64,000 bases of DNA from an alpha proteobacterium HIMB114 (GCA_000163555.2 ADAC02000001.1:1054001-1118000), one strand, 5' to 3'. Shown: positions 44,346 to 53,973, counted from the stretch's first letter. The notes: generated by a model not told the origin, from the letters alone. Numbers and translations: made by a program.

Positions 44346-45833
44346 ATGCCATTAAAATTACCTGAAGCAGACACAACAATTATTCAAGATAAAAAAAATA
44401 TTGTCCAAGATTTATTTAAAATTACTAAGAATATTATTCATTCAGACGAAGAAATTAAACCTTATGAAACTGATGGTTTGTCTGTCTACAGACAAAAACC
44501 TATCGCAGTAGTTTTGCCAGAAACAACTGAGCAGGTTTCCAAAATTTTAAAATATTGTCATAACAAAAAAATCAAAGTTGTTCCAAGAGGTGCAGGTACT
44601 GGTTTGTCAGGTGGATCAATCCCTCTTGCTGACTGTATTTTGATGGGAATGGGAAAGTTCAATAAAATATTAGAAACCGATTTTGATAATAGGTGTGTCG
44701 TAGCGCAACCATGTGTAGCTAATCTAGCGATTACTCAAGCTGTTCAACATAGAGATTTTTATTATGCTCCTGATCCATCAAGCCAATTAGCCTGTTCTAT
44801 TGGAGGCAACGTTGCGGAAAACTCTGGCGGGGTTCATTCATTAAAATACGGTACGACAACAAATAATTTAATGGGTGTCGAAATGGTATTAATGGATGGG
44901 ACTGTTTTAAAACTTGGTGGAAAGCACCTTGATTCAGAAGGTTATGATTTTTTAGGTCTTGTCACAGGATCTGAGGGCTTGCTAGGTGTTGTGACTGAGG
45001 TGACAGTTAGAATATTAAAAAAACCAGAATCTGTAAGAGCTGTCTTGATTGGATTTGATAGCATTGAAGATTCTGGAAACTGCGTTGCAGACATTATTGC
45101 AAAAGGCATAGTTCCAGCTGGAATGGAAATCATGGACAAGCCACTAATTATTGCAACAGATAATTATGCTAAAGCTGGTTACCCAAGAGATGTAGAAGCT
45201 TTGCTGATTGTTGAATTAGATGGAACAACTAGTGAAGTAGATACATTAATTGACAAAGTTTTAGATATCGCAAAAATGAATAAAGCTTCTTACAACAGAG
45301 CAAGTAATAGCGATGAAGAAAGAATGAGATTTTGGAAAGGAAGAAAAGCTGCATTCACAGCTTGTGGAGTACTAGCTCCAGATTATATCTGCATGGATGG
45401 TTCTATCCCAAGAAATAAATTAGCCGATGTATTAAGTTATATTAGCAAACTATCTAAAAAATATAAATTAGACGTAGCAAACTGTTTTCATGCCGGAGAT
45501 GGAAATTTGCATCCACTAATTATGTTTGACTCTAATGATCCTGTTGAAATGAAAAAAGCAGAAGATTTTGGAGCTGATATTTTAAAGTATTGTGTAAAGG
45601 TCGGTGGGGTCTTATCCGGAGAACATGGTATTGGAGTAGAAAAAAGAGAATTAATGTGCGAGATGTTTAATGACAATGATATTCAACAACAGCTTAATAT
45701 TAAAAATGCATTTGACTCAGAAAACCTTTTAAATCCAGGAAAAGTATTTCCAATTCTTCATAGATGTGCAGAAGGTGGAAGAATGCATATACACAAAGGT
45801 AAAGATAAGTTTCCAAATTTACCAAGGTTTTAA
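44346..45833 (+). CDS. glcD: Glycolate oxidase subunit GlcD (FAD-linked)
   Basis: A 495-residue FAD_binding_4/oxidase_C protein. PRGAGTGLSGGSIPL and GGNVAENSGGVHSLKYG (residues about 80-170) are the FAD-binding signatures, VANCFHAGDGNLHPLI holds the active-site His, and GEHGIGVEKRELM closes the C-terminal domain. It is the catalytic part of membrane-associated glycolate dehydrogenase, oxidising glycolate (or D-lactate) to glyoxylate (pyruvate). The glcE start overlaps its stop by one base. Confidence 0.94.
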   Translation: MPLKLPEADTTIIQDKKNIVQDLFKITKNIIHSDEEIKPYETDGLSVYRQKPIAVVLPETTEQVSKILKYCHNKKIKVVPRGAGTGLSGGSIPLADCILMGMGKFNKILETDFDNRCVVAQPCVANLAITQAVQHRDFYYAPDPSSQLACSIGGNVAENSGGVHSLKYGTTTNNLMGVEMVLMDGTVLKLGGKHLDSEGYDFLGLVTGSEGLLGVVTEVTVRILKKPESVRAVLIGFDSIEDSGNCVADIIAKGIVPAGMEIMDKPLIIATDNYAKAGYPRDVEALLIVELDGTTSEVDTLIDKVLDIAKMNKASYNRASNSDEERMRFWKGRKAAFTACGVLAPDYICMDGSIPRNKLADVLSYISKLSKKYKLDVANCFHAGDGNLHPLIMFDSNDPVEMKKAEDFGADILKYCVKVGGVLSGEHGIGVEKRELMCEMFNDNDIQQQLNIKNAFDSENLLNPGKVFPILHRCAEGGRMHIHKGKDKFPNLPRF

Positions 45834-47035
45834 TGCCAGATATTTTTTATCCTAAAACTGAACAAGATGTTTCAGATTTTATTTTTGATAATTATAATAA
45901 AAGTAACCCAATTGAAATCGTTGGGCATGCATCAAAAAAAATTGGAAGACTTATTCAATCATCTCAAACTCTTAGTCTGAGTAGTATGTCTGGAATTCTA
46001 GAATATTTTCCGGAAGAATTATACATAAAGGTTTTGCCTGGAACATCACTCTCAGAAATAGAGACTACGCTTAAACAAAAAAATCAGTTTTTTGGCTTTG
46101 AGCCAAATGATTTAGGTTATCTTTACGACGGAAAATCAAATTCAGGAAGTATTGGAGGAGTAGTATCATGTAATCTTTCTGGTCCTGGCAGGTTTAAAAA
46201 TGGAGCACTAAGAGATCATGTGCTTGGTTTTAAATCAGTGAATGGTTCAGGTGGAAAAGTCAAATCTGGTGGAACAGTTGTAAAAAATGTTACTGGTTAT
46301 GATTTAAGCAAGATTATAAGTGGTGCTTACGGCACATTGTGCGCAATTACGGAAATAAATCTAAAAGTGTCTCCACTACCTGAATTCGAAGAAACATTTT
46401 TAGTAAATGACATAGATTATGCACAAGCTATTGAAATTTTTAGAATAGCATTAGACTCTTCTCTAGAAATTTCTGGCGCATGTTTTTTTCCTGCAGCAAA
46501 TGCATCTTTTTTGACTCTAAATGATGTAAAAAAAGATACATCTGTTTTAGGCTTGAGAATTCAAGGGCCAAAGGCCTCTGTGATTGAGAGGATGCAAAGT
46601 TTAAATAAAATGTTTAAAGACAAAGCAACTTCAATGCTTGATACTTACCAAACATCAATTTTTTGGAGAGAGATTAAAAATTTTGAGGGATATGCAAATT
46701 CTAAAGAGTTTGTATGCAAAGTCTCTTTGCCTATTACTAACATGGTTAATTTTTTAAAATTCTTTGAAAAAACTAATTATAAATATTTTTTAGACTGGGG
46801 CGGTAATATTGCTTGGTGTTCTTTAGAAAATCAAAGTGATTTGGATAAAATGAAAATTTTCTGTTTAAAACATGGTGGCCACCTAACAGTATTAAAAGCG
46901 AATGATAACTTTAGAAAAAGTGAGGAGTTTTTGACTAATTCAGACTCCAATATAAAAATTTTGTCAAAAAAATTAAAAGAAAGTTTTGATCCTAAAGGTA
47001 TACTAAACCCTAACAAAATGTACGCAGGAATTTAA
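45833..47035 (+). CDS. glcE: Glycolate oxidase subunit GlcE
   Basis: A 400-residue FAD_binding_4 protein smaller than GlcD. VKVLPG-type YIKVLPGTSLSEIET, SGSIGGVVSCNLSGPGRFKNGALRDHVLG, GGTVVKNVTGYDLSKI and the C-terminal FDPKGILNPNKMY are typical. The GlcE subunit completes the GlcDEF dehydrogenase. It is coupled to glcD and glcF through TAATG overlaps. Confidence 0.93.
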   Translation: MPDIFYPKTEQDVSDFIFDNYNKSNPIEIVGHASKKIGRLIQSSQTLSLSSMSGILEYFPEELYIKVLPGTSLSEIETTLKQKNQFFGFEPNDLGYLYDGKSNSGSIGGVVSCNLSGPGRFKNGALRDHVLGFKSVNGSGGKVKSGGTVVKNVTGYDLSKIISGAYGTLCAITEINLKVSPLPEFEETFLVNDIDYAQAIEIFRIALDSSLEISGACFFPAANASFLTLNDVKKDTSVLGLRIQGPKASVIERMQSLNKMFKDKATSMLDTYQTSIFWREIKNFEGYANSKEFVCKVSLPITNMVNFLKFFEKTNYKYFLDWGGNIAWCSLENQSDLDKMKIFCLKHGGHLTVLKANDNFRKSEEFLTNSDSNIKILSKKLKESFDPKGILNPNKMYAGI

Positions 47036-48339
47036 TGCAAACTAATTTTAAAAAAGATCAACTTCTTGATCCTGAAATACAAAATTCAGAAAAAATTTTT
47101 AGAAAATGTGTTCATTGTGGAATGTGCAATGCAACTTGCCCAACTTATCAAGTACTAGGGGATGAACTAGATGGACCGAGAGGAAGAATTTATATGATTA
47201 AAGATATGCTTGAGAACAACAAACCAGCAAACGAAAAAATAGTTAAACATATAGATCGTTGTTTATCCTGCTATGCTTGTGTTACGACTTGTCCATCGGG
47301 TGTAGATTATTTACATCTTATTGATCATGGCAGAAATCACATTGAAAGAACTTATAAAAGACCATTATTTGAAAGATTGTTAAGAAATCTATTAGCTTAT
47401 GTATTGCCTAGGCCGAAATTATTTAAATTTTTAGGAAGTTTAGCAATGCTTACAAAACCTGTACATTCAGTCTTGCCAAAAAAATTAAAGCACATGATTT
47501 CTTTTATGCCTAAATCTTTTCCAAAATCAGAATATCCAGATAATATTGTATTTAAACCCAGTAAAAAATCGATTTCAAAAGTAGCATTGTTAACTGGATG
47601 TGTTCAAAAGGCAATTTCACCCAACATTAATGACTCATCAATAAATGTTCTTTTGAGACATGGAATTGAAGTTCATGTTTTAAAAGAAATAAAATGTTGT
47701 GGATCATTGACTCACCACATGGGTAAAGAAGAAGCTTCTCATCAATATTTTATAGAAAATATTAATGCCTGGCACAAATTAGTCGAAAAAGAAAAAATAG
47801 ATGCAATTTTAGTAAACACATCTGGTTGCGGAACAACAATTAAAGACTACGGTTTTATTTTCAAAAATCACTCAGATAAATCGCTTAGAAAGAAGGCAAA
47901 AGCGGTTAGTGAAATTGCGTTAGATATAACAGAGTATTTAGAAGAATCGATAAAACTTGATTTCACAAGAACAAATAACTCAAAAAGATATAATATTGCT
48001 TACCACTCTGCGTGCTCTATGCAACATGGACAAAAAGTACACAGTCAGCCTATAGAACTTTTAAAAATGACCGGTAATAATATTTTAGAAGTTCCTGATG
48101 GACATTTATGTTGCGGTTCTGCTGGTACCTATAATTTAATGCAAGAAGAAATGGCTTCAGAATTATTAAAAAGAAAATGTGAAGATATCAAAAAGATTAA
48201 ACCAGATTTAATTGCTGCTGGAAATGTTGGATGCATTACTCAAATAGAAAAAGGTATAGACATCCCGATTGTTCATACGATTGAATTAATTGATTGGTTT
48301 ACTGGCGGAAAAAAACCAGAAGGGCTAGAAAATATATGA
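47035..48339 (+). CDS. glcF: Glycolate oxidase iron-sulfur subunit GlcF
   Basis: A 434-residue protein with two [4Fe-4S] ferredoxin clusters: CVHCGMCNATCPTYQ (about residues 25-39) and CLSCYACVTTCPSG (about 79-92). Two CCG domains follow (CCGSLTHHMG, CCGSAGTYNLMQ) that carry electrons to the quinone pool. Its TGA overlaps the ATG of the 2-hydroxyacid reductase gene. Confidence 0.94.
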   Translation: MQTNFKKDQLLDPEIQNSEKIFRKCVHCGMCNATCPTYQVLGDELDGPRGRIYMIKDMLENNKPANEKIVKHIDRCLSCYACVTTCPSGVDYLHLIDHGRNHIERTYKRPLFERLLRNLLAYVLPRPKLFKFLGSLAMLTKPVHSVLPKKLKHMISFMPKSFPKSEYPDNIVFKPSKKSISKVALLTGCVQKAISPNINDSSINVLLRHGIEVHVLKEIKCCGSLTHHMGKEEASHQYFIENINAWHKLVEKEKIDAILVNTSGCGTTIKDYGFIFKNHSDKSLRKKAKAVSEIALDITEYLEESIKLDFTRTNNSKRYNIAYHSACSMQHGQKVHSQPIELLKMTGNNILEVPDGHLCCGSAGTYNLMQEEMASELLKRKCEDIKKIKPDLIAAGNVGCITQIEKGIDIPIVHTIELIDWFTGGKKPEGLENI

Positions 48340-49292
48340 AAAAAATTTTAGTTACAAGAAAACTGTTAAAGGAAAATGATGAGAGAATTAAAAATTTGTT
48401 TGATGTAAAATTGAATCAAAAGGATCAATTATATTCATCAGAAAAAATATTAGAGCTTAGTAAAGACTGCGATGGTATTTTGGCTTTTACTACCACGCCT
48501 TTCAACAAAGACATGATTATGAATTTACCTGATAGTGTAAAAATAATTTCTAATTATGCAGTTGGTTATGGAAACATAGACGTTGAGTCAGCAAAAAACA
48601 GGGGAATAGTAGTTACAAATACACCTGAAGTTTTAACAAATGCTACAGCGGACATTTCAATTTTGTTATTACTTGGCGCTTCCCGAAGAGCTTATGAAGG
48701 AAGAAAGGCTGCCGAAAAAGAGAATTGGTTATGGTCAAGCGATTATTTAATTGGAAAGCAAATGACTGGAAAAAAATTGGGTATTTTGGGAATGGGAAGG
48801 ATTGGAAGAGCTGTTGCAAAACGAGCTAGAGCTTTTGATATGGAAATTCATTATCATAATAGAAATCAGTTAAGTTCAGATCTAGAAGAGGGCGCAATTT
48901 ATCATAAAGATATAAACGATTTATTTAAAAATAGTGAATTCCTATCAATTAATTGTCCAGGTTCAAAAGATACAGAAAATTTAATTAATGAAGAAACAAT
49001 TAAAAATTTTCCTGATAGAGTTGTAATAGCAAATGCGGCACGTGGAGAAGTAATTGATGATGATGCAATGATTAAAGCGATGAAAAGTGGAAAAGTATTT
49101 GCGTTAGGTCTAGATGTTTACAGGGGTGAGCCAAAGATAAATAAAAAATATTTGGATTTAGATAATTTATTTTTGCTACCTCACTTAGGAAGCGCAACAA
49201 AAAAAACTAGAATTGCAATGGGTGACAGAGCAATTGACAATTTAGATGCTTTGCTAAATAAAAATTCCAAACCAAAAGATAAAGTAAACTAG
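48336..49292 (+). CDS. D-2-hydroxyacid dehydrogenase (glyoxylate/hydroxypyruvate reductase type)
   Basis: A 318-residue NAD(P)-dependent dehydrogenase. GILGMGRIGRAVAKRARAF is the Rossmann motif, NAARGEVIDDDAM holds the catalytic Arg, and LPHLGSATKKTR the catalytic His. It would reduce glyoxylate or hydroxypyruvate to glycolate or glycerate. The start is ATG 48336, overlapping the glcF stop; a longer in-frame ORF reaching into glcF is rejected. Coupling with glcDEF suggests balanced glyoxylate use. Confidence 0.88.
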   Translation: MKKILVTRKLLKENDERIKNLFDVKLNQKDQLYSSEKILELSKDCDGILAFTTTPFNKDMIMNLPDSVKIISNYAVGYGNIDVESAKNRGIVVTNTPEVLTNATADISILLLLGASRRAYEGRKAAEKENWLWSSDYLIGKQMTGKKLGILGMGRIGRAVAKRARAFDMEIHYHNRNQLSSDLEEGAIYHKDINDLFKNSEFLSINCPGSKDTENLINEETIKNFPDRVVIANAARGEVIDDDAMIKAMKSGKVFALGLDVYRGEPKINKKYLDLDNLFLLPHLGSATKKTRIAMGDRAIDNLDALLNKNSKPKDKVN

Positions 49293-49448
49293 TCAACTAT
49301 AGGTTGTCTAATATTCCTTATATTTCTTAATATTAACTTTGCATTTGCAATATTTGTCGCTTGTTAGGCCAACTATTTAGATAGACAATTTATGATTGTT
49401 TAAGCTAAATTATAACAGTTAAATTTAACTAACATGGGAGAAAAACAC
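49293..49448 (+). promoter_or_regulatory. Intergenic control region of the TRAP operon
   Basis: The gap contains the inverted repeats TTGCA-TT-TGCAA (49339-49350) and TTGTCTA/TAGACAA farther apart, and a perfect 14-bp palindrome AGTTAAATTTAACT at 49417-49430 just upstream of the ribosome binding site GGGAG (49436-49440). An operator for a regulator is plausible. No regulator gene lies next to it. Confidence 0.4.
49436..49440 (+). promoter_or_regulatory. Ribosome binding site deciding the dctP start
   Basis: GGGAG with 8-nt spacing to ATG 49449. The upstream in-frame ATG (49434) overlaps this site and cannot be the normal start. This shows that the mature reading frame begins at the second Met. 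Confidence 0.75.
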
Positions 49449-50597
49449 ATGTCGAAAAAAAACGTTACGTCAAAATCGAGACGTAAATTTTTCAAAAAAG
49501 CAGCAGCAGTTACGGGTGCTACAGCAGCAGCTGTCGCAATGCCTAACGTTGGTGCTTGGTCAGGTTCACACGGAAAAACTGTGAAACTGAAAATGCAAGC
49601 TGCATGGGGCGGCGGTATCTTCTTAGAGATGGCGAAGCAATATGGAGACAGAGTAAATGCTATGGGTGGTGGTTCGCTACAAATGGAAGTTTTACCTGTT
49701 GGTGCAGTTTTAAAAACTAAAGAAATCGCAGATGGTGTATCTAAAGGTGTAGTAGATGCTTCTCACTCAGTGACAGCATACTGGTACGGTAAAAACGCTG
49801 CTGCTTCTTTATTTGGTACTGGTCCTTCTTACGGATTCTCATCTCAAGAATTAATGGGATGGATTGAAGAAGGTGGCGGAAGAGCTTTATACGAAAAGAC
49901 TTTAAAGAAAATCGGTCTTGATGTTGTAGGTTTCTTCGCTATGCCTATGCCTGCTCAGCCTTTCGGTTGGTTTAAGAAACACACTACAAAAGTTTCTCAG
50001 GTTAAAGGTCTTAAGTATAGAACAGTTGGACTAGCTACAAACGTTCTTCAAAAAATGGGAATGGTTGTAAGACAGTTACCAGGTGGTGAAATTCAACCAG
50101 CAATGAAAACTGGTTTGATTGATGCTGCTGAGTTTAATAACCCAACATCTGATAGAGACTTTGGTATGCAAGATGTTTCTAAGCATTATCACTTAGGAAG
50201 CTTCCACCAATCTCAGGAGATGTTTGAGATGCAGTTCAACAAGAAGAAGTACAACAGCTTATCACCAGCGCACCAAGCTATTATTAAGCACGCTGCTGAA
50301 GCTGCAAACACTTCAAACTATTTCATGGCATTAGTGAGATACTCAAATGACTTAGGAAGACTTATGAAAGAGTCTGGAGTTAATGTGTATCAAACTTCTG
50401 ATGAAATCTTAGATGCTCAATTAGCAGCCTGGGATACAGTTATGAAGGACTTTAGAAAAGATCCATTGTTTGATGAGATCGTAAGATCACAACAAGCATA
50501 CGCTAAAAAAGTAATGAAGTATCTATTCATGAACCAGCCTAATTACAGACTGGCTTATACTAGAGCCTTCGGAGATCCATCTAAAGTTAAAATTTAG
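49449..50597 (+). CDS. dctP: TRAP transporter substrate-binding protein DctP
   Basis: A 382-residue exported protein. The start MSKKNVTSKSRRKFFKKAAA has a Tat-type twin-Arg motif (SRRKFF) and a signal helix to about residue 38. The mature part is DctP-like: KLKMQAAWGGGIFLEM, EIADGVSKGVVDASHS, FAMPMPAQPFGWF and LKYRTVGLATNVL, then PTSDRDFGMQD. It binds an organic anion in the periplasm. Position beside lldD and glcDEF suggests lactate, glycolate or 2-oxo acids. A terminator follows. Confidence 0.9.
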   Translation: MSKKNVTSKSRRKFFKKAAAVTGATAAAVAMPNVGAWSGSHGKTVKLKMQAAWGGGIFLEMAKQYGDRVNAMGGGSLQMEVLPVGAVLKTKEIADGVSKGVVDASHSVTAYWYGKNAAASLFGTGPSYGFSSQELMGWIEEGGGRALYEKTLKKIGLDVVGFFAMPMPAQPFGWFKKHTTKVSQVKGLKYRTVGLATNVLQKMGMVVRQLPGGEIQPAMKTGLIDAAEFNNPTSDRDFGMQDVSKHYHLGSFHQSQEMFEMQFNKKKYNSLSPAHQAIIKHAAEAANTSNYFMALVRYSNDLGRLMKESGVNVYQTSDEILDAQLAAWDTVMKDFRKDPLFDEIVRSQQAYAKKVMKYLFMNQPNYRLAYTRAFGDPSKVKI

Positions 50598-50610
50598 TTT
50601 GATCTAATTC

Positions 50611-50640
50611 AAAAAGGGCCTCTTATGAGGCCCTTTTTTT
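50611..50640 (+). terminator. Terminator/attenuator between dctP and dctQ
   Basis: AAAAAGGGCCTC (50611-50622) and GAGGCCCTTTTTTT (50627-50640) form a strong hairpin with loop TTAT and a T tail. Lying between the binding protein and the membrane subunits of one TRAP system, it should let dctP be made in excess. Confidence 0.85.
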
Positions 50641-50676
50641 GATAGCAAAACTCTAATTATAAATATAGAAAACGCC

Positions 50677-51261
50677 GTGGATTTCGTAAATAATTACATC
50701 AAGTTTGCAGAGAGTCTAAGCCGATGGGTCGGTAAAGGTTTTGCATGGTGCATTGTAATTTTATGTCTAGGAACTGTTTACGAAGTAACCATGGCCTATT
50801 TATTTAATGCTCCAACATTATGGAACTTTGATTTTAGTTTACAAATGTATGGTGCTTTATTTTTAATGGCAGGCGCTTATACATTATCGTGTGATGCGCA
50901 TGTGAGAGGTGATGTAATTTATAGATTATTTTCAATTCCCACTCAGGCGAAAATAGATTTAGTTTTATATTTTCTTTTTTATTTTCCAGGTATTTGTGCT
51001 TTAGCATTTTCTGGAATTGATTATGCAGGTAATGCTTGGCAATCAAAAGAGACAAGTTGGAATAGTCCAGCACAAATTCAGATTTATATGATTAAAACCT
51101 TAATTCCTGTTGCAGGTTTTATTCTTATTAATCAAGGTATTAGTGAAGTCATGAGATGTGTGATTGCAATTAAAACTGGAGAGTGGCCAGAAAGACAAGA
51201 TGATGTTTTAGAGACTGAACAAAAATTAATGCGAGAAGCAAGAGAGAGAGAAGGATCATAA
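50677..51261 (+). CDS. dctQ: TRAP transporter small permease DctQ
   Basis: A 194-residue membrane protein with four helices (LSRWVGKGFAWCIVILCLGTV, FLMAGAYTLSCDAHVRGDVI, LYFLFYFPGICALAFSG, LIPVAGFILINQGI). The DAHVRGDV stretch is the DctQ signature. The frame starts at GTG 50677; no clear Shine-Dalgarno is visible. It ends just before dctM. Confidence 0.88.
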   Translation: MDFVNNYIKFAESLSRWVGKGFAWCIVILCLGTVYEVTMAYLFNAPTLWNFDFSLQMYGALFLMAGAYTLSCDAHVRGDVIYRLFSIPTQAKIDLVLYFLFYFPGICALAFSGIDYAGNAWQSKETSWNSPAQIQIYMIKTLIPVAGFILINQGISEVMRCVIAIKTGEWPERQDDVLETEQKLMREAREREGS

Positions 51262-51262
51262 A

Positions 51263-52624
51263 ATGTTTGGAATGACAAATCCAGAAACAGCACTATTTAT
51301 GATGTGCATCTTCTTGTTCTTCGTTTTACTTGGATTCCCAATTGCTTTTACACTTTTGGCAATGGGTGTTGGGTTTGGCTACTTTGCTTATTGGAACCCG
51401 GAAACAATGGAAAGTATATTTGATAACAGGATTTTTGATCTTGTTGTTCAAAATACATATTCTGTGATGGATAATCACGTTCTTACAGCAGTACCGTTGT
51501 TTTTATTCATGGGTTATTTGGTAGAAAGAGCTGGAATTGTAGCAAAATTATTCTTCGCAATTCGATTGGCTTCTCACAGATTACCAGCTTCAATGGCAGT
51601 TGCAGCATTGGTTACCTGTACTTTATTTTCTACTGCAACAGGTATTATTGGTGCGGTTGTTACTCTGATGGGTCTACTCGCATGGCCAGCGATGATTAAA
51701 GCAGGTTATGACAAAAAATTTGCATCAGGTATTATTTGTTCGGGTGGTTGTCTTGGGATTTTAATACCACCAAGCATTATGCTTATTGTTTACGCAGTGA
51801 TTGCTCAACTATCTCCACTTAGATTATTTGCAGCTGCGATGCTACCAGGATTATTACTCGCTAGTTTATATATTTTATACGCAATTGGTTTGGCAATGTG
51901 GAAGCCAGAATTAGCTCCGAAACCAAAAGCAGAAGAGATACCGCCAAGCAATGTAATTGCAAAAGAAGTTGTTGTATCGTTTTTACCTCTATTTACTTTA
52001 ATACTTTTAGTTCTAGGTACTATCCTTGCAGGAATTGCAACACCAGCCGAAGCTGCAGCGGTTGGAGCTTTTGGCTCTTTAGTCATGGCTTATTTTTATA
52101 AAACTTTAAAATGGCAGTCTTTTAAAGAATCAGTTTTCTTAACTGCAAAAACGTCAGCAATGATTATGTGGTTATTTATTGGTTCTTGGACTTTTGCATC
52201 AGTATTTTCGTATTTAGGTGGACATGAGATTTTTGAACAATTTTTTAAATCAATGGATTTAGAACCTTGGCAGTTTTTAGTGATAACTCAAATTATTATT
52301 TTCTTATTAGGTTGGCCATTGGAATGGACTGAAATTTTAATTATCTTTGTACCAATTTTCTTACCTTTATTAGAAACATTTGGAGTAAATCCATATTTCT
52401 TTGCAATGTTAATTGCTCTAAATCTGCAAACCTCATTTTTGACTCCCCCAATGGCAATGTCGGCATATTATTTAAAAGGTGTTCAAAAAAGTAATGTTGA
52501 ATTAATGGATATATTCAAAGGTATTATGCCTTTCTTAGCGATCGTAATTTTGGCTATGATTATTATGTATAACTTCCCAGGTTTAGCATTATGGCTACCG
52601 ACGGCATTATTTGGCCCAGCCTAA
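51263..52624 (+). CDS. dctM: TRAP transporter large permease DctM
   Basis: A 453-residue membrane protein with about 12 helices. Conserved loops are LGFPIAFTLLAMG, AVPLFLFMGYLVERAGI, FSTATGIIGAVVTLMGLLA, GGCLGILIPPSIMLIVYAVI and the second-half NLQTSFLTPPMAMSAYYLKG. It forms the transporter with DctQ and takes substrate delivered by DctP. A run of GA-rich bases with AAGGA precedes the ATG. Confidence 0.94.
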   Translation: MFGMTNPETALFMMCIFLFFVLLGFPIAFTLLAMGVGFGYFAYWNPETMESIFDNRIFDLVVQNTYSVMDNHVLTAVPLFLFMGYLVERAGIVAKLFFAIRLASHRLPASMAVAALVTCTLFSTATGIIGAVVTLMGLLAWPAMIKAGYDKKFASGIICSGGCLGILIPPSIMLIVYAVIAQLSPLRLFAAAMLPGLLLASLYILYAIGLAMWKPELAPKPKAEEIPPSNVIAKEVVVSFLPLFTLILLVLGTILAGIATPAEAAAVGAFGSLVMAYFYKTLKWQSFKESVFLTAKTSAMIMWLFIGSWTFASVFSYLGGHEIFEQFFKSMDLEPWQFLVITQIIIFLLGWPLEWTEILIIFVPIFLPLLETFGVNPYFFAMLIALNLQTSFLTPPMAMSAYYLKGVQKSNVELMDIFKGIMPFLAIVILAMIIMYNFPGLALWLPTALFGPA

Positions 52625-52632
52625 TATAATTT

Positions 52633-53973
52633 ATGAAAGACCTTTGTTTTTTATCAGCAACTGAGATTGCAAAAGGGTTACAGTCTGGTGACTTAAAATC
52701 AGAGCAAGTTTTAGCAAGTTTTGCAAATAGAATTGTAGAATTTGAAGAAACTGTAAAAGCTTGGGAACATTTCGATAAAGATTTTATTTTACACAAAGCT
52801 AGTGAAGCCGATGATTATAAAAATATTGGAAGACCAATTGGACCTCTTCATGGTCTACCAATTGGGGTTAAGGATATTTTTGGCACAAACGATATGCCAA
52901 CAAGATGTGGAACTAATTTAGTTTCAGGAGTTCATACTAAAAATGATGCGTCAGTAGTAAGCTTTTTAAGAAACTCTGGTGCTTTAATTATGGGTAAAAC
53001 AGTGACTACTGAGTTTGCATATTTTGATCCAGGAAAAACCACTAATCCTCATGATGAACAAAGAACTCCAGGTGGATCATCCAGCGGTTCAGCTGCTGCA
53101 GTTGCATCATATATGTGTCCTGTTGCTATCGGTTCACAGACAAATGGCTCAGTTCTTCGCCCTGCATCATATTGCGGAGTTATAGGCTACAAACCTACTT
53201 ATGGTTTGGTATCAAGGAACGGGGTTTTAAAACAGTCTCATTTATTAGATCAAGTTGGTGTTTTTGCTAGACATATTGAAGATATCGCTTTGATTACAAA
53301 AGAGATAGTCAGACATGACTCAAATGACTCATCAACTATACCTTATTCAATTTCTAATATTACTGAAGTTTGTAAAGAAGAACCTCCTTTTGATCCAAAT
53401 TTTGTTTTTATTAAAACTTCAAAATGGAAAAATATGGATAAAGATGCAGTAAAAAGTTTTGAAGGATTTTTAAAAAAAAATAAAAAAAATATAGAAATTG
53501 TTGATGCTCCCTCATACTTTGAAGATATTTTTAAATATCATCAAATCATTCATGAAACAGATATGGCTTATGCATTTTCAGACTATTATAAAAAATCTAA
53601 AAATAAATTAGGAAAAAAACTAGTTGAGGCAATTGAAAGAGGATTAAAATATAAATCAAGTGAGTATGTTGAGGCTTGTGAAAACAGAAACTATTTCTAC
53701 AAATTATTTCAAGAAACGTTTCAAGATTATCATGCAGTTTTAACACCAGCTACTACAGGCGTTGCACCAAAAACTTTGAAACAGACTGGTAGTCCAGAAT
53801 TTTGTACTATTTGGACTTATCTGGGTATGCCTGCTTTATCTTTACCTTTGCTCGAGGGAGAAAATGGAATGCCTCTGGGAATACAAATTGTTGGAGAAAA
53901 GTTTGACGATTCAAGGTTATTGAGAACTTCCAATTGGTTAATTAATAAAGTAAAAGGAGACAGTAATGATTAA
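52633..53973 (+). CDS. Amidase (amidase signature family)
   Basis: A 446-residue hydrolase with the Ser-cisSer-Lys triad: Lys80 in PIGVKDIF, cis-Ser near 149-151 in GGSSSGSAAAV, and Ser173 in TNGSVLRPAS. It follows dctM by 8 bp, presumably in the same transcript. Substrates are not predictable; the neighbouring 2-hydroxyacid genes do not suggest an amide, so the link may be coincidental. Its last bases overlap the next gene. Confidence 0.88.
   Translation: MKDLCFLSATEIAKGLQSGDLKSEQVLASFANRIVEFEETVKAWEHFDKDFILHKASEADDYKNIGRPIGPLHGLPIGVKDIFGTNDMPTRCGTNLVSGVHTKNDASVVSFLRNSGALIMGKTVTTEFAYFDPGKTTNPHDEQRTPGGSSSGSAAAVASYMCPVAIGSQTNGSVLRPASYCGVIGYKPTYGLVSRNGVLKQSHLLDQVGVFARHIEDIALITKEIVRHDSNDSSTIPYSISNITEVCKEEPPFDPNFVFIKTSKWKNMDKDAVKSFEGFLKKNKKNIEIVDAPSYFEDIFKYHQIIHETDMAYAFSDYYKKSKNKLGKKLVEAIERGLKYKSSEYVEACENRNYFYKLFQETFQDYHAVLTPATTGVAPKTLKQTGSPEFCTIWTYLGMPALSLPLLEGENGMPLGIQIVGEKFDDSRLLRTSNWLINKVKGDSND

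Noticed and set aside
48294-48335. Longer start for the hydroxyacid dehydrogenase
   Set aside because: The added residues lie inside glcF and are unlike family N-termini. ATG 48336 overlaps the glcF stop codon.
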